A stretch of 64,000 bases of DNA from Lewinella sp038528965 (GCA_038528965.1 JBCBEC010000003.1:186001-250000), one strand, 5' to 3'. Numbered from the stretch's first letter, positions 1-9,402 are shown. A program made the numbers and translations. The notes: generated by a model from the letters alone, not told the origin.

Positions 1-1013
1 TTGCGGAGTAGAATAGCCATAGCGGCAATTACACCTCCCAGTGTCAGGCTCCCGGTGTCTCCCATGAAGACTTGCGCCGGAAATGAGTTATACCACATGA
101 AACCCAAGCAAGCTCCCAAGAAGCAGGCCGCGTAGATCACAAGCTCTCCACTCCCTGGTAAATGCATGATATTCAGATAGTTTGCGGCAATAGCGTTACC
201 GGAAACGTAGGCAAAAACGGCTAGTGTGATGCCAATAATACCAGATACTCCGGTGGCTAGTCCATCTAAGCCATCGGTAAGGTTTGCTGCGTTTGAAACT
301 GCAGTGACAATGAAAATCACCAACGGTACAAACACGATCCAAGCCAAGTGCGGCGCCAGTGGCAAAATGTTACCGTAGTCCAGGCGATTTCCTTTGAGGA
401 AAGGAACATTAGTAAGGTTGGTCTTATAGTCACCTTTTAACCCTACTTGTACTTCCTCCTCCATAATTGGGATGGGTTCGCCAATCATATCCGCTTCAGT
501 CAGACCAATCTCAGTAGCTTCGCTAACATCCATCCGCACCACGATCTGCTCGTTATTCATCATCGTCAAAGCGATAAAGAGACCGAGCCCAACTTGCCCC
601 ATAATCTTAAAGCGACCGTGAAGTCCTTTTTTGTTCTTCTGAAAAACCTTGATGTAATCGTCAATAAATCCGATAATGGTCATCCAGCTGGTAGCAACGA
701 GCATTAGAACTACGTAGATATTATCAAGCCTAGCCATGAGCCAACAAGGCACCAAAATGGCCATCACTATGATGATCCCACCCATAGTTGGGGTTCCTTG
801 CTTTTGCTTCTGTCCTTCTAATCCTAGATCACGCACTTCCTCGCCAACCTGTAGGGAACGCAAGAGGTTAATGATCTTACCACCAAATAGCATCGAGATA
901 ATGAGTGACAGAATAATTGCCACTCCCGCACGGAAAGTGATGTATTGGAACAAACGGGTCCAAGAACCGAGTCCGATAGTTTGATCCAACCAATCAATTA
1001 AATAGATTAACAT
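1..1013 (-). CDS. mraY: phospho-N-acetylmuramoyl-pentapeptide transferase MraY (3' end beyond window)
   Basis: Integral membrane enzyme that moves phospho-MurNAc-pentapeptide onto undecaprenyl phosphate to give lipid I. The reading frame starts at ATG 1013 and is open to base 3, so 337 residues are visible and the C-terminus is missing. Visible family motifs are the first cytoplasmic loop with TPTMGG, the GFIDDYIK aspartate pair, the NLTDGLDGLA loop and the MGDTGSL segment. Between about residues 150 and 200 there is an acidic extracytoplasmic insertion of the kind seen in Bacteroidota MraY proteins. It is the last visible gene of the dcw cluster, 32 bases after murE, and is probably co-transcribed with it. 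The call is firm; only the missing end is unknown. Confidence 0.96.
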   Translation of the reverse strand, partial: MLIYLIDWLDQTIGLGSWTRLFQYITFRAGVAIILSLIISMLFGGKIINLLRSLQVGEEVRDLGLEGQKQKQGTPTMGGIIIVMAILVPCWLMARLDNIYVVLMLVATSWMTIIGFIDDYIKVFQKNKKGLHGRFKIMGQVGLGLFIALTMMNNEQIVVRMDVSEATEIGLTEADMIGEPIPIMEEEVQVGLKGDYKTNLTNVPFLKGNRLDYGNILPLAPHLAWIVFVPLVIFIVTAVSNAANLTDGLDGLATGVSGIIGITLAVFAYVSGNAIAANYLNIMHLPGSGELVIYAACFLGACLGFMWYNSFPAQVFMGDTGSLTLGGVIAAMAILLR

Positions 1014-1045
1014 GCGTTTCTCGTTTTGCTGTCCGGTGCGCCGGG

Positions 1046-2506
1046 CTAGTTAGCCAGTGCTGCACTCAGGATTTCGTAATCGTTAAATGGGTGTTTCACG
1101 CCTTTAATCTCCTGATACTGTTCGTGTCCTTTACCGGCAACTAGTACGATATCGCCAGTGTTGGCTAAGCGGCAGGCGGTCAGAATAGCAGATCGGCGAT
1201 CCGTAATTCTTAGTGCCCGGGCTTGGCAGTTTTCATCGAGTCCCTGCTCCATGTCATCCAGAATTGCTTCTGGGTCTTCAGAGCGTGGATTATCACTGGT
1301 CATAATAAGTTCATCGCTGTAGTCACAAGCTACTTTAGCCATGAGAGGCCGCTTCGCCTTATCGCGATCGCCTCCACACCCCAGGACTGTAATAAGCCGC
1401 TGAGAAGCAGAAAGCATCTCCCGTAAGGTTTCACAGACCTTTTCTACGGAGTCTGGCGTGTGGGCGTAATCAACGACGCCGGTCACACCACTTTTACTGC
1501 CGCGCACGTAGCTGACGCGACCTGCTGGTCCTTCCAGTCCACTGATGATCCGAAGTACCTCATCACGCTCTGCTTCCAGTAGCATGGCAGTGCCGTATAC
1601 TGCTAGTAGATTGTAAGCGTTAAAGTGCCCGATCATGCGTGTGAACACCTCTTGGCCATCCAGCTCTAGCTGCAGTCCTACCGGGGTATTATCCACCACC
1701 CGCACCCGAAAATTGGCCATAGACCGTAGGCTGTAGGTGTGGGATTTTGCCCGCGTATTCTGCACCATGACACTTCCTCGCTTATCATCTTTATTGACTA
1801 GCGCAAAAGCACCTTTAGGCAATGTGTCAAAGAACTTCTTTTTCGCTTCGATATACGCCTTGAAGCTACCGTGGTAGTCGAGGTGATCGTGCGACATATT
1901 GGTAAAAACGCCCCCCGCAAAATGCAGCCCCGCAATGCGGTTTTGATCTGCGGCGTGCGAGCTTACTTCCATAAAAACCTGCGTGCAACCGGCTTCCAAC
2001 ATCTCCTGGAGTAATCGGTTAATCTGCACGGCGTCCGGCGTGGTATGAGAAGCATCAATTACTTCTGTGCCAATCCGGTTTTCCACTGTTGACAGTAAGC
2101 CTACTTTGTACCCCAACTCCATGTACAACTGGTACAGAAGCGTAGCACAAGTCGTCTTCCCATTCGTGCCGGTAATACCTACTAACTGAAGCTGCCGACT
2201 GGGGTGGTCATAAAAGGCCGCTGCCATCTGGCCCAATGCCTGGGAGCTGCTGGCTACTTCCAGCCAACAACCCACCTTTTGCTCCACCTCCGTTTGTGGT
2301 CCGCGTTCGGCCACAATGAGCGTTGCTCCGGCGGCGATGGCTTTGTCCAGGTATTGGTGTCCATCTGTTTGGGTTCCCCGAATGGCAAAAAATGCACTAC
2401 CCGTGCTCACCATTCGAGAGTCAAAATCCAGCTGACTGATTTCTGCACCTGTATTCCCCCACTTTTGGCGGATGGTGAGCTCGGTTGTCAGTTGGTTTAT
2501 TTTCAT
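1046..2506 (-). CDS. murE: UDP-N-acetylmuramoyl-tripeptide synthetase MurE, meso-diaminopimelate adding
   Basis: Cytoplasmic Mur ligase that adds the third amino acid to UDP-MurNAc-L-Ala-D-Glu with ATP. At 486 residues it has the usual length. The ATP loop GITGTNGKTT is at residues 110-119, the central-domain SSHAADQNR and HDHLDYHG segments follow, and the C-terminal domain contains DNPRSEDP at about 405-412. The DNPR signature is the one associated with meso-diaminopimelate rather than lysine, so the peptidoglycan is inferred to be DAP type. The gene starts 45 bases after ftsI and ends 32 bases before mraY within a single minus-strand dcw operon. No internal promoter was seen. Confidence 0.97.
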   Translation of the reverse strand: MKINQLTTELTIRQKWGNTGAEISQLDFDSRMVSTGSAFFAIRGTQTDGHQYLDKAIAAGATLIVAERGPQTEVEQKVGCWLEVASSSQALGQMAAAFYDHPSRQLQLVGITGTNGKTTCATLLYQLYMELGYKVGLLSTVENRIGTEVIDASHTTPDAVQINRLLQEMLEAGCTQVFMEVSSHAADQNRIAGLHFAGGVFTNMSHDHLDYHGSFKAYIEAKKKFFDTLPKGAFALVNKDDKRGSVMVQNTRAKSHTYSLRSMANFRVRVVDNTPVGLQLELDGQEVFTRMIGHFNAYNLLAVYGTAMLLEAERDEVLRIISGLEGPAGRVSYVRGSKSGVTGVVDYAHTPDSVEKVCETLREMLSASQRLITVLGCGGDRDKAKRPLMAKVACDYSDELIMTSDNPRSEDPEAILDDMEQGLDENCQARALRITDRRSAILTACRLANTGDIVLVAGKGHEQYQEIKGVKHPFNDYEILSAALAN

Positions 2507-2551
2507 TTTTATTTGCTGCTGTTGCGGGCTTCTGCCCTATTATTTCAGACG

Positions 2552-4720
2552 CTAACCCAGCGTCAGTTTTATCGTTTGTCCGCGAATGTTGGTACCCGGA
2601 CGAATGGACTGGCGAACAACTCGTCCTACACCTTCGGTAATTACTTTCAAACCACGGTTTTCCAAAATGAAGACTGCATCTCGCAATCCCATGCCAACAA
2701 CGGTTGGCACTTTGGTTTCACTCAGGGTCCGGTTCTCCAAAAAGAGGCTATCGGTACTGGAGGTCATGACCACCATTTCGGTTTCCGGATCACCGTAGTA
2801 AGGCATCTGCAGGTAGTCAAGTACCAGACGGATATCTTCTTCTTTACCGATTTCGAAATCAGGTAAATTATTCTCGTACAGTACTGGCCGTGGACCCTGG
2901 TTTAGTGGATCATGCAGTTCTACCATACTGTTAAAGCACTTGTCTGCAATCTCACGAAAAATTGGTCCTGCTACATCACCGCCATAGAATCCGCCCTCAC
3001 GCGGCTTGTAAATGACGACGATGCATGAGTATTTGGGATTATCCGCAGGGAAATAACCTGCAAAACTGGCCTGGTAACCGCCAACTCTAGTTCCGCGACG
3101 ACCACGCGTATAGTTTACCTGTGCCGTTCCCGTCTTACCAGCAAAGCGATACTGATTAGTCTTCAGCTTGTAAGCGGTTCCACGCTCCACAACTCCTTCC
3201 AGCAGAATGCGTGCCTTTTCAACGGTAGACTTACTCGCAATCTGTTCCTTCACCACCGTTGGCTTGAAGACTTCTCGTGGCTCACCATTCCGTTCTACCG
3301 CTGAGACCAGGTAGGGGCGCATCATCCGTCCTTTATTGGCCACCGCATTGAAGAAGGTCAGCATCTGTAGTGGCGTCAATCGTACTTCATAGCCAGTAGC
3401 CATCCAAGGCAGAGACACTAAACTCCACTGGTCTGCTTCGCTATAAGCCTCTTTTACATAAGGATTAGCTTCACCCTCGATTTCAATATTGGTCGGCAAG
3501 TCGAGATTAAAATCCCGTAGTCGCTGAATAAACTGGTAAGCGCCCTTATTCGGATTGCCATTATCTGGCAAGTTGTAATAGCGATCTACCAACTTGGCGA
3601 TACCTACGTTCGACGAAATCTCAAATGCCGTTTGCACCGTTGTGCTATCCATTTTCGTACTGCGGACCGATGAATCTTCCATTTCCTGATCATAGAAAAT
3701 GGTCTTTCCTCGCTCCACATCTACTGAATCATCCAGCTTCACATGGCCATCCTCCAAAAGCGCCATGACGGACGCTAACTTGAAAGTGGAACCAGGTTCC
3801 GTAGCCATGGCAATGGCGTAGTTATACATTTCATAGTACCCTTCGCCAGCTTCGTCCCGCCCTAGATTAGCCATGGCGCGAATCGCTCCTGTTTCTACAT
3901 CCATCACGATGGCGGTTCCCCAATCTGGCTGGTGGCGACGCATACCTCGTAGCAAAGCTTCTTCCGCAATGTCTTGCAGGTTGACATCCAGCGTACTTAC
4001 GATATCATCTCCACTGCGAGGTTCTACCTCTGTCAGATTATCAAGCGGCAACCACAAATCACTGCGTGGGTCCACTTTAATCATCATCTGAGTACCGGGT
4101 TCCCCGCCAAGAATAGTATCGAAACGCCCTTCAATTCCCACCGGCTGCAAGCCATCACGTACGTAACCGATGGTCCGGCGTGCGAGCAGTCCAAAGGGGC
4201 GCTTACGTTCACTCAACTTCTTGGCAATCAGTCCTCCGCGGAATTGACCTAGATTGAAAAGTGGGAAAGCTTCAATCTTCGCCTTCTCGGCAAAGGAGAC
4301 AGATTTCTTCAGCAACACATGTCGATTCCGACGCCGATTCTGGGTGGTATCACGAAGCTGTAACAGGTATTCGCGAAAGCCACCTACGGTATAGGAGTCA
4401 TCCACATAAGTGGCCAGGCAGTGCGCCAGGGTATCCAGATTGCGGTAATAGTCGGCCTCCGTTGAGGCAAACGGATCAAAGTATAAATCGAAGTAAGGCA
4501 CCGAAGTGGCTAGAAGACTACCGTCCTGGGCATAAATATTACCGCGTTCGGCAGCTACTGCTCTGGGCTTTACGTAATTCTGTTCTCCGCGAGCCTTCCA
4601 GGTTTTGCCCTGCACAATGGCGATGTCAATAGTACGGTACACCAGGATACCAGCCGCCGGCAACAAGAGGCCGAACAGCAGGAAATACACCCGATACAGT
4701 ACTTCATTTTTAACATCCAT
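2552..4720 (-). CDS. ftsI: division-specific peptidoglycan transpeptidase FtsI (PBP3) with C-terminal PASTA domain
   Basis: Class B penicillin-binding protein that cross-links septal peptidoglycan. One transmembrane segment lies at about residues 10-34, followed by the dimerisation/pedestal region and the transpeptidase domain. The three active-site motifs are present: STFK at 311-314 (nucleophile Ser311), SSN at 369-371 and KTG at 529-531. The last ~55 residues form one PASTA-like domain beginning KVPTVVGMG, as in SpoVD-like enzymes; E. coli FtsI has none. The 722-residue length fits PASTA-bearing members. It lies between ftsL (18-base gap) and murE, the standard dcw order. Confidence 0.96.
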   Translation of the reverse strand: MDVKNEVLYRVYFLLFGLLLPAAGILVYRTIDIAIVQGKTWKARGEQNYVKPRAVAAERGNIYAQDGSLLATSVPYFDLYFDPFASTEADYYRNLDTLAHCLATYVDDSYTVGGFREYLLQLRDTTQNRRRNRHVLLKKSVSFAEKAKIEAFPLFNLGQFRGGLIAKKLSERKRPFGLLARRTIGYVRDGLQPVGIEGRFDTILGGEPGTQMMIKVDPRSDLWLPLDNLTEVEPRSGDDIVSTLDVNLQDIAEEALLRGMRRHQPDWGTAIVMDVETGAIRAMANLGRDEAGEGYYEMYNYAIAMATEPGSTFKLASVMALLEDGHVKLDDSVDVERGKTIFYDQEMEDSSVRSTKMDSTTVQTAFEISSNVGIAKLVDRYYNLPDNGNPNKGAYQFIQRLRDFNLDLPTNIEIEGEANPYVKEAYSEADQWSLVSLPWMATGYEVRLTPLQMLTFFNAVANKGRMMRPYLVSAVERNGEPREVFKPTVVKEQIASKSTVEKARILLEGVVERGTAYKLKTNQYRFAGKTGTAQVNYTRGRRGTRVGGYQASFAGYFPADNPKYSCIVVIYKPREGGFYGGDVAGPIFREIADKCFNSMVELHDPLNQGPRPVLYENNLPDFEIGKEEDIRLVLDYLQMPYYGDPETEMVVMTSSTDSLFLENRTLSETKVPTVVGMGLRDAVFILENRGLKVITEGVGRVVRQSIRPGTNIRGQTIKLTLG

Positions 4721-4738
4721 GAGTAAGACTTCTTCCTG

Positions 4739-5155
4739 TTATTCTTCTTCGCGAGTAACAATTTTAATCGGCTTACCCCGGTGTAGTCTTAAACCGTCGT
4801 CTCTAACGCGGTCCACTACTTCCGAACGTAAACTGTTGTACATATTTTCCGATTGCAGGGACATAAATGACCACCGCAATTCGCGAATATCTCTTTGCAG
4901 CCCCTGGATTTTGCGCACGTTGCGCTCTGCCAAGTGGGCGTTACCGATGTACAATACTGCGAGAAAACCGAGAAATAGGAAGTACCCTAGGTTCTTGAGA
5001 ATGAACCCGGAAATTTGAAAGGATTGAACCTGACTCCAGAAGTCATCTTTTCTGGCCATTGCTTCCTGCTTTAAAGCCTGATTTTTCACTAAAGCCCTTC
5101 CTCCCACGGAGAAATGGCTGTTGTTCATTTTCAGACTTGTTGTTTCTCTCCCCAT
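4739..5155 (-). CDS. FtsL-like division protein
   Basis: Small bitopic membrane protein of 138 residues in the position always held by ftsL, between rsmH (16-base gap) and ftsI (18-base gap). There is a basic N-terminus, one hydrophobic segment around residues 52-70 (NLGYFLFLGFLAVLYIG) and a following helical region rich in heptad-like spacing (about 75-125) that should form the periplasmic coiled coil. FtsL proteins are recognised by this architecture rather than by sequence. Together with FtsB and FtsQ they activate FtsW/FtsI. The start is uncertain: Met at residue 10 (MNNSH) or residue 33 (MARKDD) would also give a complete protein. Function is assigned from context and topology. Confidence 0.75.
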   Translation of the reverse strand: MGRETTSLKMNNSHFSVGGRALVKNQALKQEAMARKDDFWSQVQSFQISGFILKNLGYFLFLGFLAVLYIGNAHLAERNVRKIQGLQRDIRELRWSFMSLQSENMYNSLRSEVVDRVRDDGLRLHRGKPIKIVTREEE

Positions 5156-5171
5156 CAGGGAAGAGAAGGTT

Positions 5172-6092
5172 TCAATTTTCGGTTGGAGGTTGACTATCTA
5201 GCCGTTCTCCTACCCGCAACTTAGCACTTCGAGCCCGTGGATTTTCAGCAACTTCTGCTGCTGTGGCCTCCACTGGCTTCTTAGTTATAATTCGATATGG
5301 TCGATAAATTCGACCGTAAAAATCCTTAATCTGTTCGCCGGACACTTGACCGGACTTGAGCACATTTTTCACCATGCGATCTTCCAGGGAATGGTAGCTC
5401 ATAGCTACAAAGCGCCCCCCTGGAGGTAAGACTTCTGCCACTTGGGTCAGCATGTCTTCGAGGGCTCCCATTTCATCGTTTACCGCGATGCGTAGGGCTT
5501 GAAACACCTGCGCCAGGTAACGATTGGGCTTTCCAAAGGACAATGGTTCCGCGATAGCAACCAAGTCTCCTACCCTTTTGATGGGCTGTTCTTCCCGTGC
5601 CTCTACAATGCGCCGTGCCAACGTTTTGGCATTTCGCACTTCACCAAAGGTTCCGAATACGTATTGCAGTTCATCCGTTGGCGTATGGGCAAGAATTTCG
5701 GCAGCCGTGGGGCCAGCCTGTTGATTCATGCGCATATCCAATTCCGCTTCGAAGCGAAAGGAGAAACCGCGTTCCGGCACATCGAGCTGATGAGAAGAAA
5801 CTCCTAAATCAGCGAGAATACCATCCACTTTTCGGATACCGAATAAGCGCAAGTAACGCTTGAGGTGCCGAAAGTTGGCGGGTGCGAAAAACAAACGCTC
5901 ATCCTCTGGCAAATTAGCTTGGGCATCTTCATCTTGATCAAAGGCTACGAGGCGTCCGTTATCGCCAAGCTGTTCCAAGATCAAGCGGCTATGCCCTCCC
6001 CCACCAAAAGTGAGGTCGACATAAGTGCCATTGGGCTGAATTTGCAAATACTCCAAGCATTCGCGGGCCATCACCGGTTCGTGATAACTCAT
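5172..6092 (-). CDS. rsmH: 16S rRNA (cytosine-1402-N4)-methyltransferase RsmH
   Basis: SAM-dependent enzyme that methylates N4 of C1402 in the 16S rRNA decoding site; formerly mraW. At 306 residues it has the normal length. The N-terminal YHEPVMARECLEYL and the SAM-binding glycine-rich DLTFGGGGHS are typical, as are GILADLGVSSHQLD, RGFSFR and the late YHSLEDRMVK motif. The ATG (6090-6092) overlaps the mraZ stop codon by one base, so the two genes are translationally coupled. It is the second gene of the dcw operon. Confidence 0.97.
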   Translation of the reverse strand: MSYHEPVMARECLEYLQIQPNGTYVDLTFGGGGHSRLILEQLGDNGRLVAFDQDEDAQANLPEDERLFFAPANFRHLKRYLRLFGIRKVDGILADLGVSSHQLDVPERGFSFRFEAELDMRMNQQAGPTAAEILAHTPTDELQYVFGTFGEVRNAKTLARRIVEAREEQPIKRVGDLVAIAEPLSFGKPNRYLAQVFQALRIAVNDEMGALEDMLTQVAEVLPPGGRFVAMSYHSLEDRMVKNVLKSGQVSGEQIKDFYGRIYRPYRIITKKPVEATAAEVAENPRARSAKLRVGERLDSQPPTEN

Positions 6093-6562
6093 TATTCCGC
6101 TGCTTTTTCTTTGTTGCCGCCAAGCACTTCGTCAGCCAGGTCAGAGAAGTCGACGGGTTCTTCTTCCATCCACTTATCGTATTCTGCTGGAGACCACATT
6201 TCAATTCTTCCGGAATATGCCGTTAAAATCATATCTTTGTCAATACTGGCGTATTCCGCCAACCTTTTAGGCAGCAGGATGCGGTCTGCACTATCGAGGG
6301 TCACCTCGGAGGCGCCGCGAAAAAAGTAGCGTGCAAAACCACGATTCTTTTTATTGTAGAGATTCAATTCGTTAATCTCCGACGTAATCTCGTTCCACAC
6401 CGGTTCGGGGTACAACACCAGGCATTTTTCAAAGCCGCGGTTGATTACGAAGTTGCCACGCTGCCAATCACCAAGTTGGGTCAATAAACCACTAGGCATC
6501 CGGAAGCGGCCTTTGCCGTCCAGACGGACTTCATACTCGCCTAGTAGCTGTTTAAAGGACAT
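6092..6562 (-). CDS. mraZ: transcriptional regulator MraZ
   Basis: First gene of the dcw operon. It encodes a 156-residue protein with two SpoVT/AbrB-like DNA-binding repeats: GEYEVRLDGKGRFRMPSG at about residues 8-25 and SEVTLDSADRILLPKRL at about 85-101. MraZ proteins form ring oligomers that bind tandem GTGG-type repeats upstream of their own gene and usually repress the operon. The tail of about 15 residues after EVLGG is an extension. The start is supported by an AAAGGAG ribosome-binding site six bases upstream, unusually strong for this genome. Periodic GTGG repeats upstream fit autoregulation. Confidence 0.96.
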   Translation of the reverse strand: MSFKQLLGEYEVRLDGKGRFRMPSGLLTQLGDWQRGNFVINRGFEKCLVLYPEPVWNEITSEINELNLYNKKNRGFARYFFRGASEVTLDSADRILLPKRLAEYASIDKDMILTAYSGRIEMWSPAEYDKWMEEEPVDFSDLADEVLGGNKEKAAE

Positions 6563-6989
6563 TTGTTCTCCTTTGACATTTCAAATGTAATGACTTTTGA
6601 CACATATTACCACTTTCTACCACCTTTTTTAGGTTGTTTTCCGTGAATTAGTTCCAAATTTTACAACATTTTCTTTTTTATAATCAAAATAATGTCATAA
6701 AATACGCAAATAAGTATTCTTTACTTAAGAAACCAATCACCGAGAGTGGTAAAAAGTGGAAAGAAAACAATCTAAAGCGTGGACGAACCCCTATTAGTGC
6801 GTGGGAAATTGTGGGAACAAAGTGTCAAATTTGGGGTAAAATGATAGAAAAATACCTGGCAAGGCGACTTATTTAACCACTTGAAGCTGTCCGTAAACCT
6901 ATACTTACCGGTGTACAAGCAGCCAAAATCCGTGAGAAGCGTTTAACTTCAGGACGAGAATTCATCCCAATCACCCCAACACTTAAACC
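6563..6989. promoter_or_regulatory. dcw control region with GTGG repeats (MraZ-box-like)
   Basis: This 427-base gene-free stretch separates divergent mraZ and the patatin gene. Three groups of GTGG words spaced 10 bases apart are visible. On the mraZ coding strand a pair lies at 6609-6623 (ACCAC twice on the plus strand). On the plus strand there is AGTGG at 6745 and 6755, then TGGGA at 6802 and 6812 and TGGGG at 6832. TGGGN with 5-base spacers is the published E. coli MraZ recognition pattern. The middle of the region (6640-6740) is AT-rich. No promoter was identified for the patatin gene. Confidence 0.55.
6582..6589 (-). promoter_or_regulatory. candidate -7 element of the mraZ/dcw promoter
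   Basis: Reading leftward, TACATTTG matches the Bacteroidota -7 consensus TAnnTTTG exactly. It would give a transcript starting near 6575, only about a dozen bases before the mraZ ATG, and no clear -33 box is seen. The GTGG repeat pair at 6609-6623 would sit on the upstream half of this promoter. A promoter further upstream is also possible. Confidence 0.4.
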
Positions 6990-9209
6990 ATGAGTAAACT
7001 CTACACGCTACTCACTTTCTTGGCACTATTGCTGTGGCCAAGTCACCAAATACATTTACAGGGCACGGTAGCCGTTCCTAAACTGGGCCTCACTCTTTCT
7101 GGCGGTGGTGCGAAAGGGTTAGCACATATTGGCGTGCTCAAGGTCTTGGAAGAGAATGGTATTTATCCAGACTATGTGACGGGTACGAGTATGGGAAGTA
7201 TTGTGGGTGGGCTATACGCGATTGGCTACACCCCGGCAGAGCTAGAAGAGTTGGCTACTACGACCAACTGGAATAACTATTTCAACGATAGCTATTCCCG
7301 TAATTATCTCCCCATTGATGAGCGGTCTAAGGCTGATCGCTATCAACTGTCCTTTGCTCTAGAAGATGGCAAACTAGTGATTCCTCGAGGCTTAATTGGT
7401 GGCAGGAAGATTTTGACCCTGCTCACCGGTCTAACTGCTTGTGTGCACAATCAGGAGAAATTTGATGAATTCCACTACCCTTTTCGCTGCGTAGCAACGG
7501 ATCTAGAAACCGGAGAAGCTTACGTATTTGAAGAAGGTCCACTACGGAAAGGTATCCGCGCAAGTATGTCGATCCCATCCGCATTTGATCCGCTGAATTA
7601 CGATGACCATTTATTGGTGGATGGTTTGCTAGCGCGAAACCTACCAGTGGAAGACGCTAAAGATATGGGAGCGGATATAGTACTCGCAGTAGACGTTGGT
7701 GATCCACTCTATCCACGGGAAGAACTAACCAGCGTACTACGGGTGCTCGAGCAAACCAGTAGCTACGTAATGGTCGAATCAACGGAAGAGCAACGCGCTT
7801 TGGCGGACCAAATCATTGATCCCGACCTTAGTGATTTCACCACATTAAGCTATGATGCTGCGGAGGCCTTAATTGCCCAGGGTGAAAAGGCAGCCCGCGC
7901 TGCCCTAACCGATCTTCTGGTGTATCTGGATAGTGTGGGCTGGAAGTCTCGCCCAGCGCCTAAAAGTTCTAACTGCCGTCGCGATAGCTTCTACCTTAAA
8001 GACCTGGAGTTTATAGCGGCTGACACGGCAACCAATCGTACCCTAAGGCAATTGGTACGGTGGAAGACGCCTCGTTATGTCACCATTGCGGATTTGGAAG
8101 AATTAGTTGGCGTACTCTACTCCTCTGGTTTCTTCAACTTGGTGGATTACGAACTGCGTTTTGCCCCCAGGGGCGGGTACATACTCGCACTAGATGCCAC
8201 CCCTACACCTAATGTTTATGTGCGGGGCAGCCTGAACTACGACCTGGACTTTAATGCAGCATTTTTGATCAATGTTAGTGTCCGCAACCAGATTGGCTCC
8301 GGCAGTCTTTTTTCCGGCGACTTGCGTATCTCCGAATACCCCGGCTTTTGGTTGGACTACTCCATTAATACGCGTACCAACCCCAGCTTTGGTATCCGCT
8401 TGTACGCCAATGGTCAGTTTATTCCAGGGCAAACCTTCATTAATGAAGAGCTAGCGGATGAATTCACCTTCCACCATTATACCACCGGACTTGACTTGCA
8501 AACCAGTATTAGTAGACAGTGGCACTTTCGACTCGGTGTGGGAGGAGAGCATTTTTCGGAGAACCCTCGCTTTTTCTCGCTTAGTGAAAATGATTTGGAA
8601 GCTCGCCACCAGCGGTGGTTGGGTTATGCACAGTTGATTAGAGATACTTACGATCGAAGCTACTTCCCGGAGGATGGCTCCTTATCCCAGCTCTGGTTTG
8701 AATACAATCTAGGCGGGCGGTTGGAGGAAACGAGGCTTGGCGGAGTTAATTTCACCACTGATCAAAACTGGACCATCGGAGGCAAGGTGCACAAAGCCTT
8801 CCAATTGGGCCAACACTTGTGGTTCGACGGAAGTGCTGGCGCTGGACATACACAAATCAAGCAGCCCCACTTTTTGCAACAGTTCTATTTAGGACGGGAG
8901 ATCCCCGCCAACAATCGCTTCTACGAAGTATATGGTCTTCGCCTTAGTGAACTAGCAGCGACCACCTTTGGCTACGCTAGATTTCAATTGCGAGCGGAGT
9001 TGGGCGAAAATAATTACCTCGGTTTGGGTTATAATTATGGGGTATACGCTCAGATTGTGAACGAGGAACGACTATTCGAAGACGACTTTCACGGCATTGG
9101 CGCTGAGGTGGGCACGCTAACGCCATTGGGGCCCGTTCGCTTTACGGCGGAATACAATGTGGACTTTGAGCGATTCAATTATTCGTTTTTTGTGGGGTAT
9201 CGGTTTTGA
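6990..9209 (+). CDS. patatin-like phospholipase with C-terminal outer-membrane barrel
   Basis: Predicted surface or outer-membrane lipase of 739 residues. A signal peptide (about 1-25) is followed by a patatin domain. The oxyanion loop is SGGGAKG (37-43), the nucleophile elbow is GTSMG (65-69, Ser67), and the catalytic Asp is in VDGLLARN (Asp211, with DGL in place of the usual DGG). After about residue 330 comes a short POTRA-like segment and then an aromatic, strand-rich C-terminal half ending in YSFFVGYRF, a terminal Phe typical of Omp85-type barrels. This is the architecture of PlpD/FplA-like type Vd autotransporters and of Bacteroidota RssA-like proteins. Lipid substrate unknown. Confidence 0.88.
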   Translation: MSKLYTLLTFLALLLWPSHQIHLQGTVAVPKLGLTLSGGGAKGLAHIGVLKVLEENGIYPDYVTGTSMGSIVGGLYAIGYTPAELEELATTTNWNNYFNDSYSRNYLPIDERSKADRYQLSFALEDGKLVIPRGLIGGRKILTLLTGLTACVHNQEKFDEFHYPFRCVATDLETGEAYVFEEGPLRKGIRASMSIPSAFDPLNYDDHLLVDGLLARNLPVEDAKDMGADIVLAVDVGDPLYPREELTSVLRVLEQTSSYVMVESTEEQRALADQIIDPDLSDFTTLSYDAAEALIAQGEKAARAALTDLLVYLDSVGWKSRPAPKSSNCRRDSFYLKDLEFIAADTATNRTLRQLVRWKTPRYVTIADLEELVGVLYSSGFFNLVDYELRFAPRGGYILALDATPTPNVYVRGSLNYDLDFNAAFLINVSVRNQIGSGSLFSGDLRISEYPGFWLDYSINTRTNPSFGIRLYANGQFIPGQTFINEELADEFTFHHYTTGLDLQTSISRQWHFRLGVGGEHFSENPRFFSLSENDLEARHQRWLGYAQLIRDTYDRSYFPEDGSLSQLWFEYNLGGRLEETRLGGVNFTTDQNWTIGGKVHKAFQLGQHLWFDGSAGAGHTQIKQPHFLQQFYLGREIPANNRFYEVYGLRLSELAATTFGYARFQLRAELGENNYLGLGYNYGVYAQIVNEERLFEDDFHGIGAEVGTLTPLGPVRFTAEYNVDFERFNYSFFVGYRF

Positions 9210-9248
9210 CCGATACCGCAGAGGCGCATTGCAATGCGCCTGTACGAC
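9196..9248. repeat. tandem hairpins after the patatin gene; REP-like palindrome
   Basis: Two inverted repeats lie side by side. The first (9196-9217) has 9-base arms around TTTG and contains the patatin stop codon. The second is the perfect 18-base palindrome GGCGCATTGCAATGCGCC at 9223-9240, followed by TGTACGAC. No T-run follows, so it is a poor intrinsic terminator. The palindrome-plus-TACGAC layout recurs at 62657-62683, which suggests a dispersed REP-like element. Confidence 0.5.
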
Positions 9249-9304
9249 GATTGTAAAAAACCAGCATTCATAAAAGACACACAACTCTCTCGCCCCTTTC
9301 AACG

Positions 9305-9334
9305 TTGGATAGCAGTGGCAAAATTCTATCTTTG
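9305..9334 (+). promoter_or_regulatory. promoter of the FKBP gene
   Basis: TTG at 9305-9307, a 19-base spacer and TATCTTTG at 9327-9334 match the Bacteroidota consensus. The predicted transcript start near 9341 leaves about 60 bases of leader before ATG 9403, and argues against the in-frame ATG at 9343. Confidence 0.7.
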
Positions 9335-9402
9335 CCGCCTGAATGAGTCATTTTAATCTTAACGCGAGTTGCAGTAACAGCACCGCACAGTACAAATACC
9401 TC

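Noticed and set aside
2204..2866. 220-codon plus-strand frame across the murE/ftsI junction
   Set aside because: Antisense shadow of two well-supported genes.
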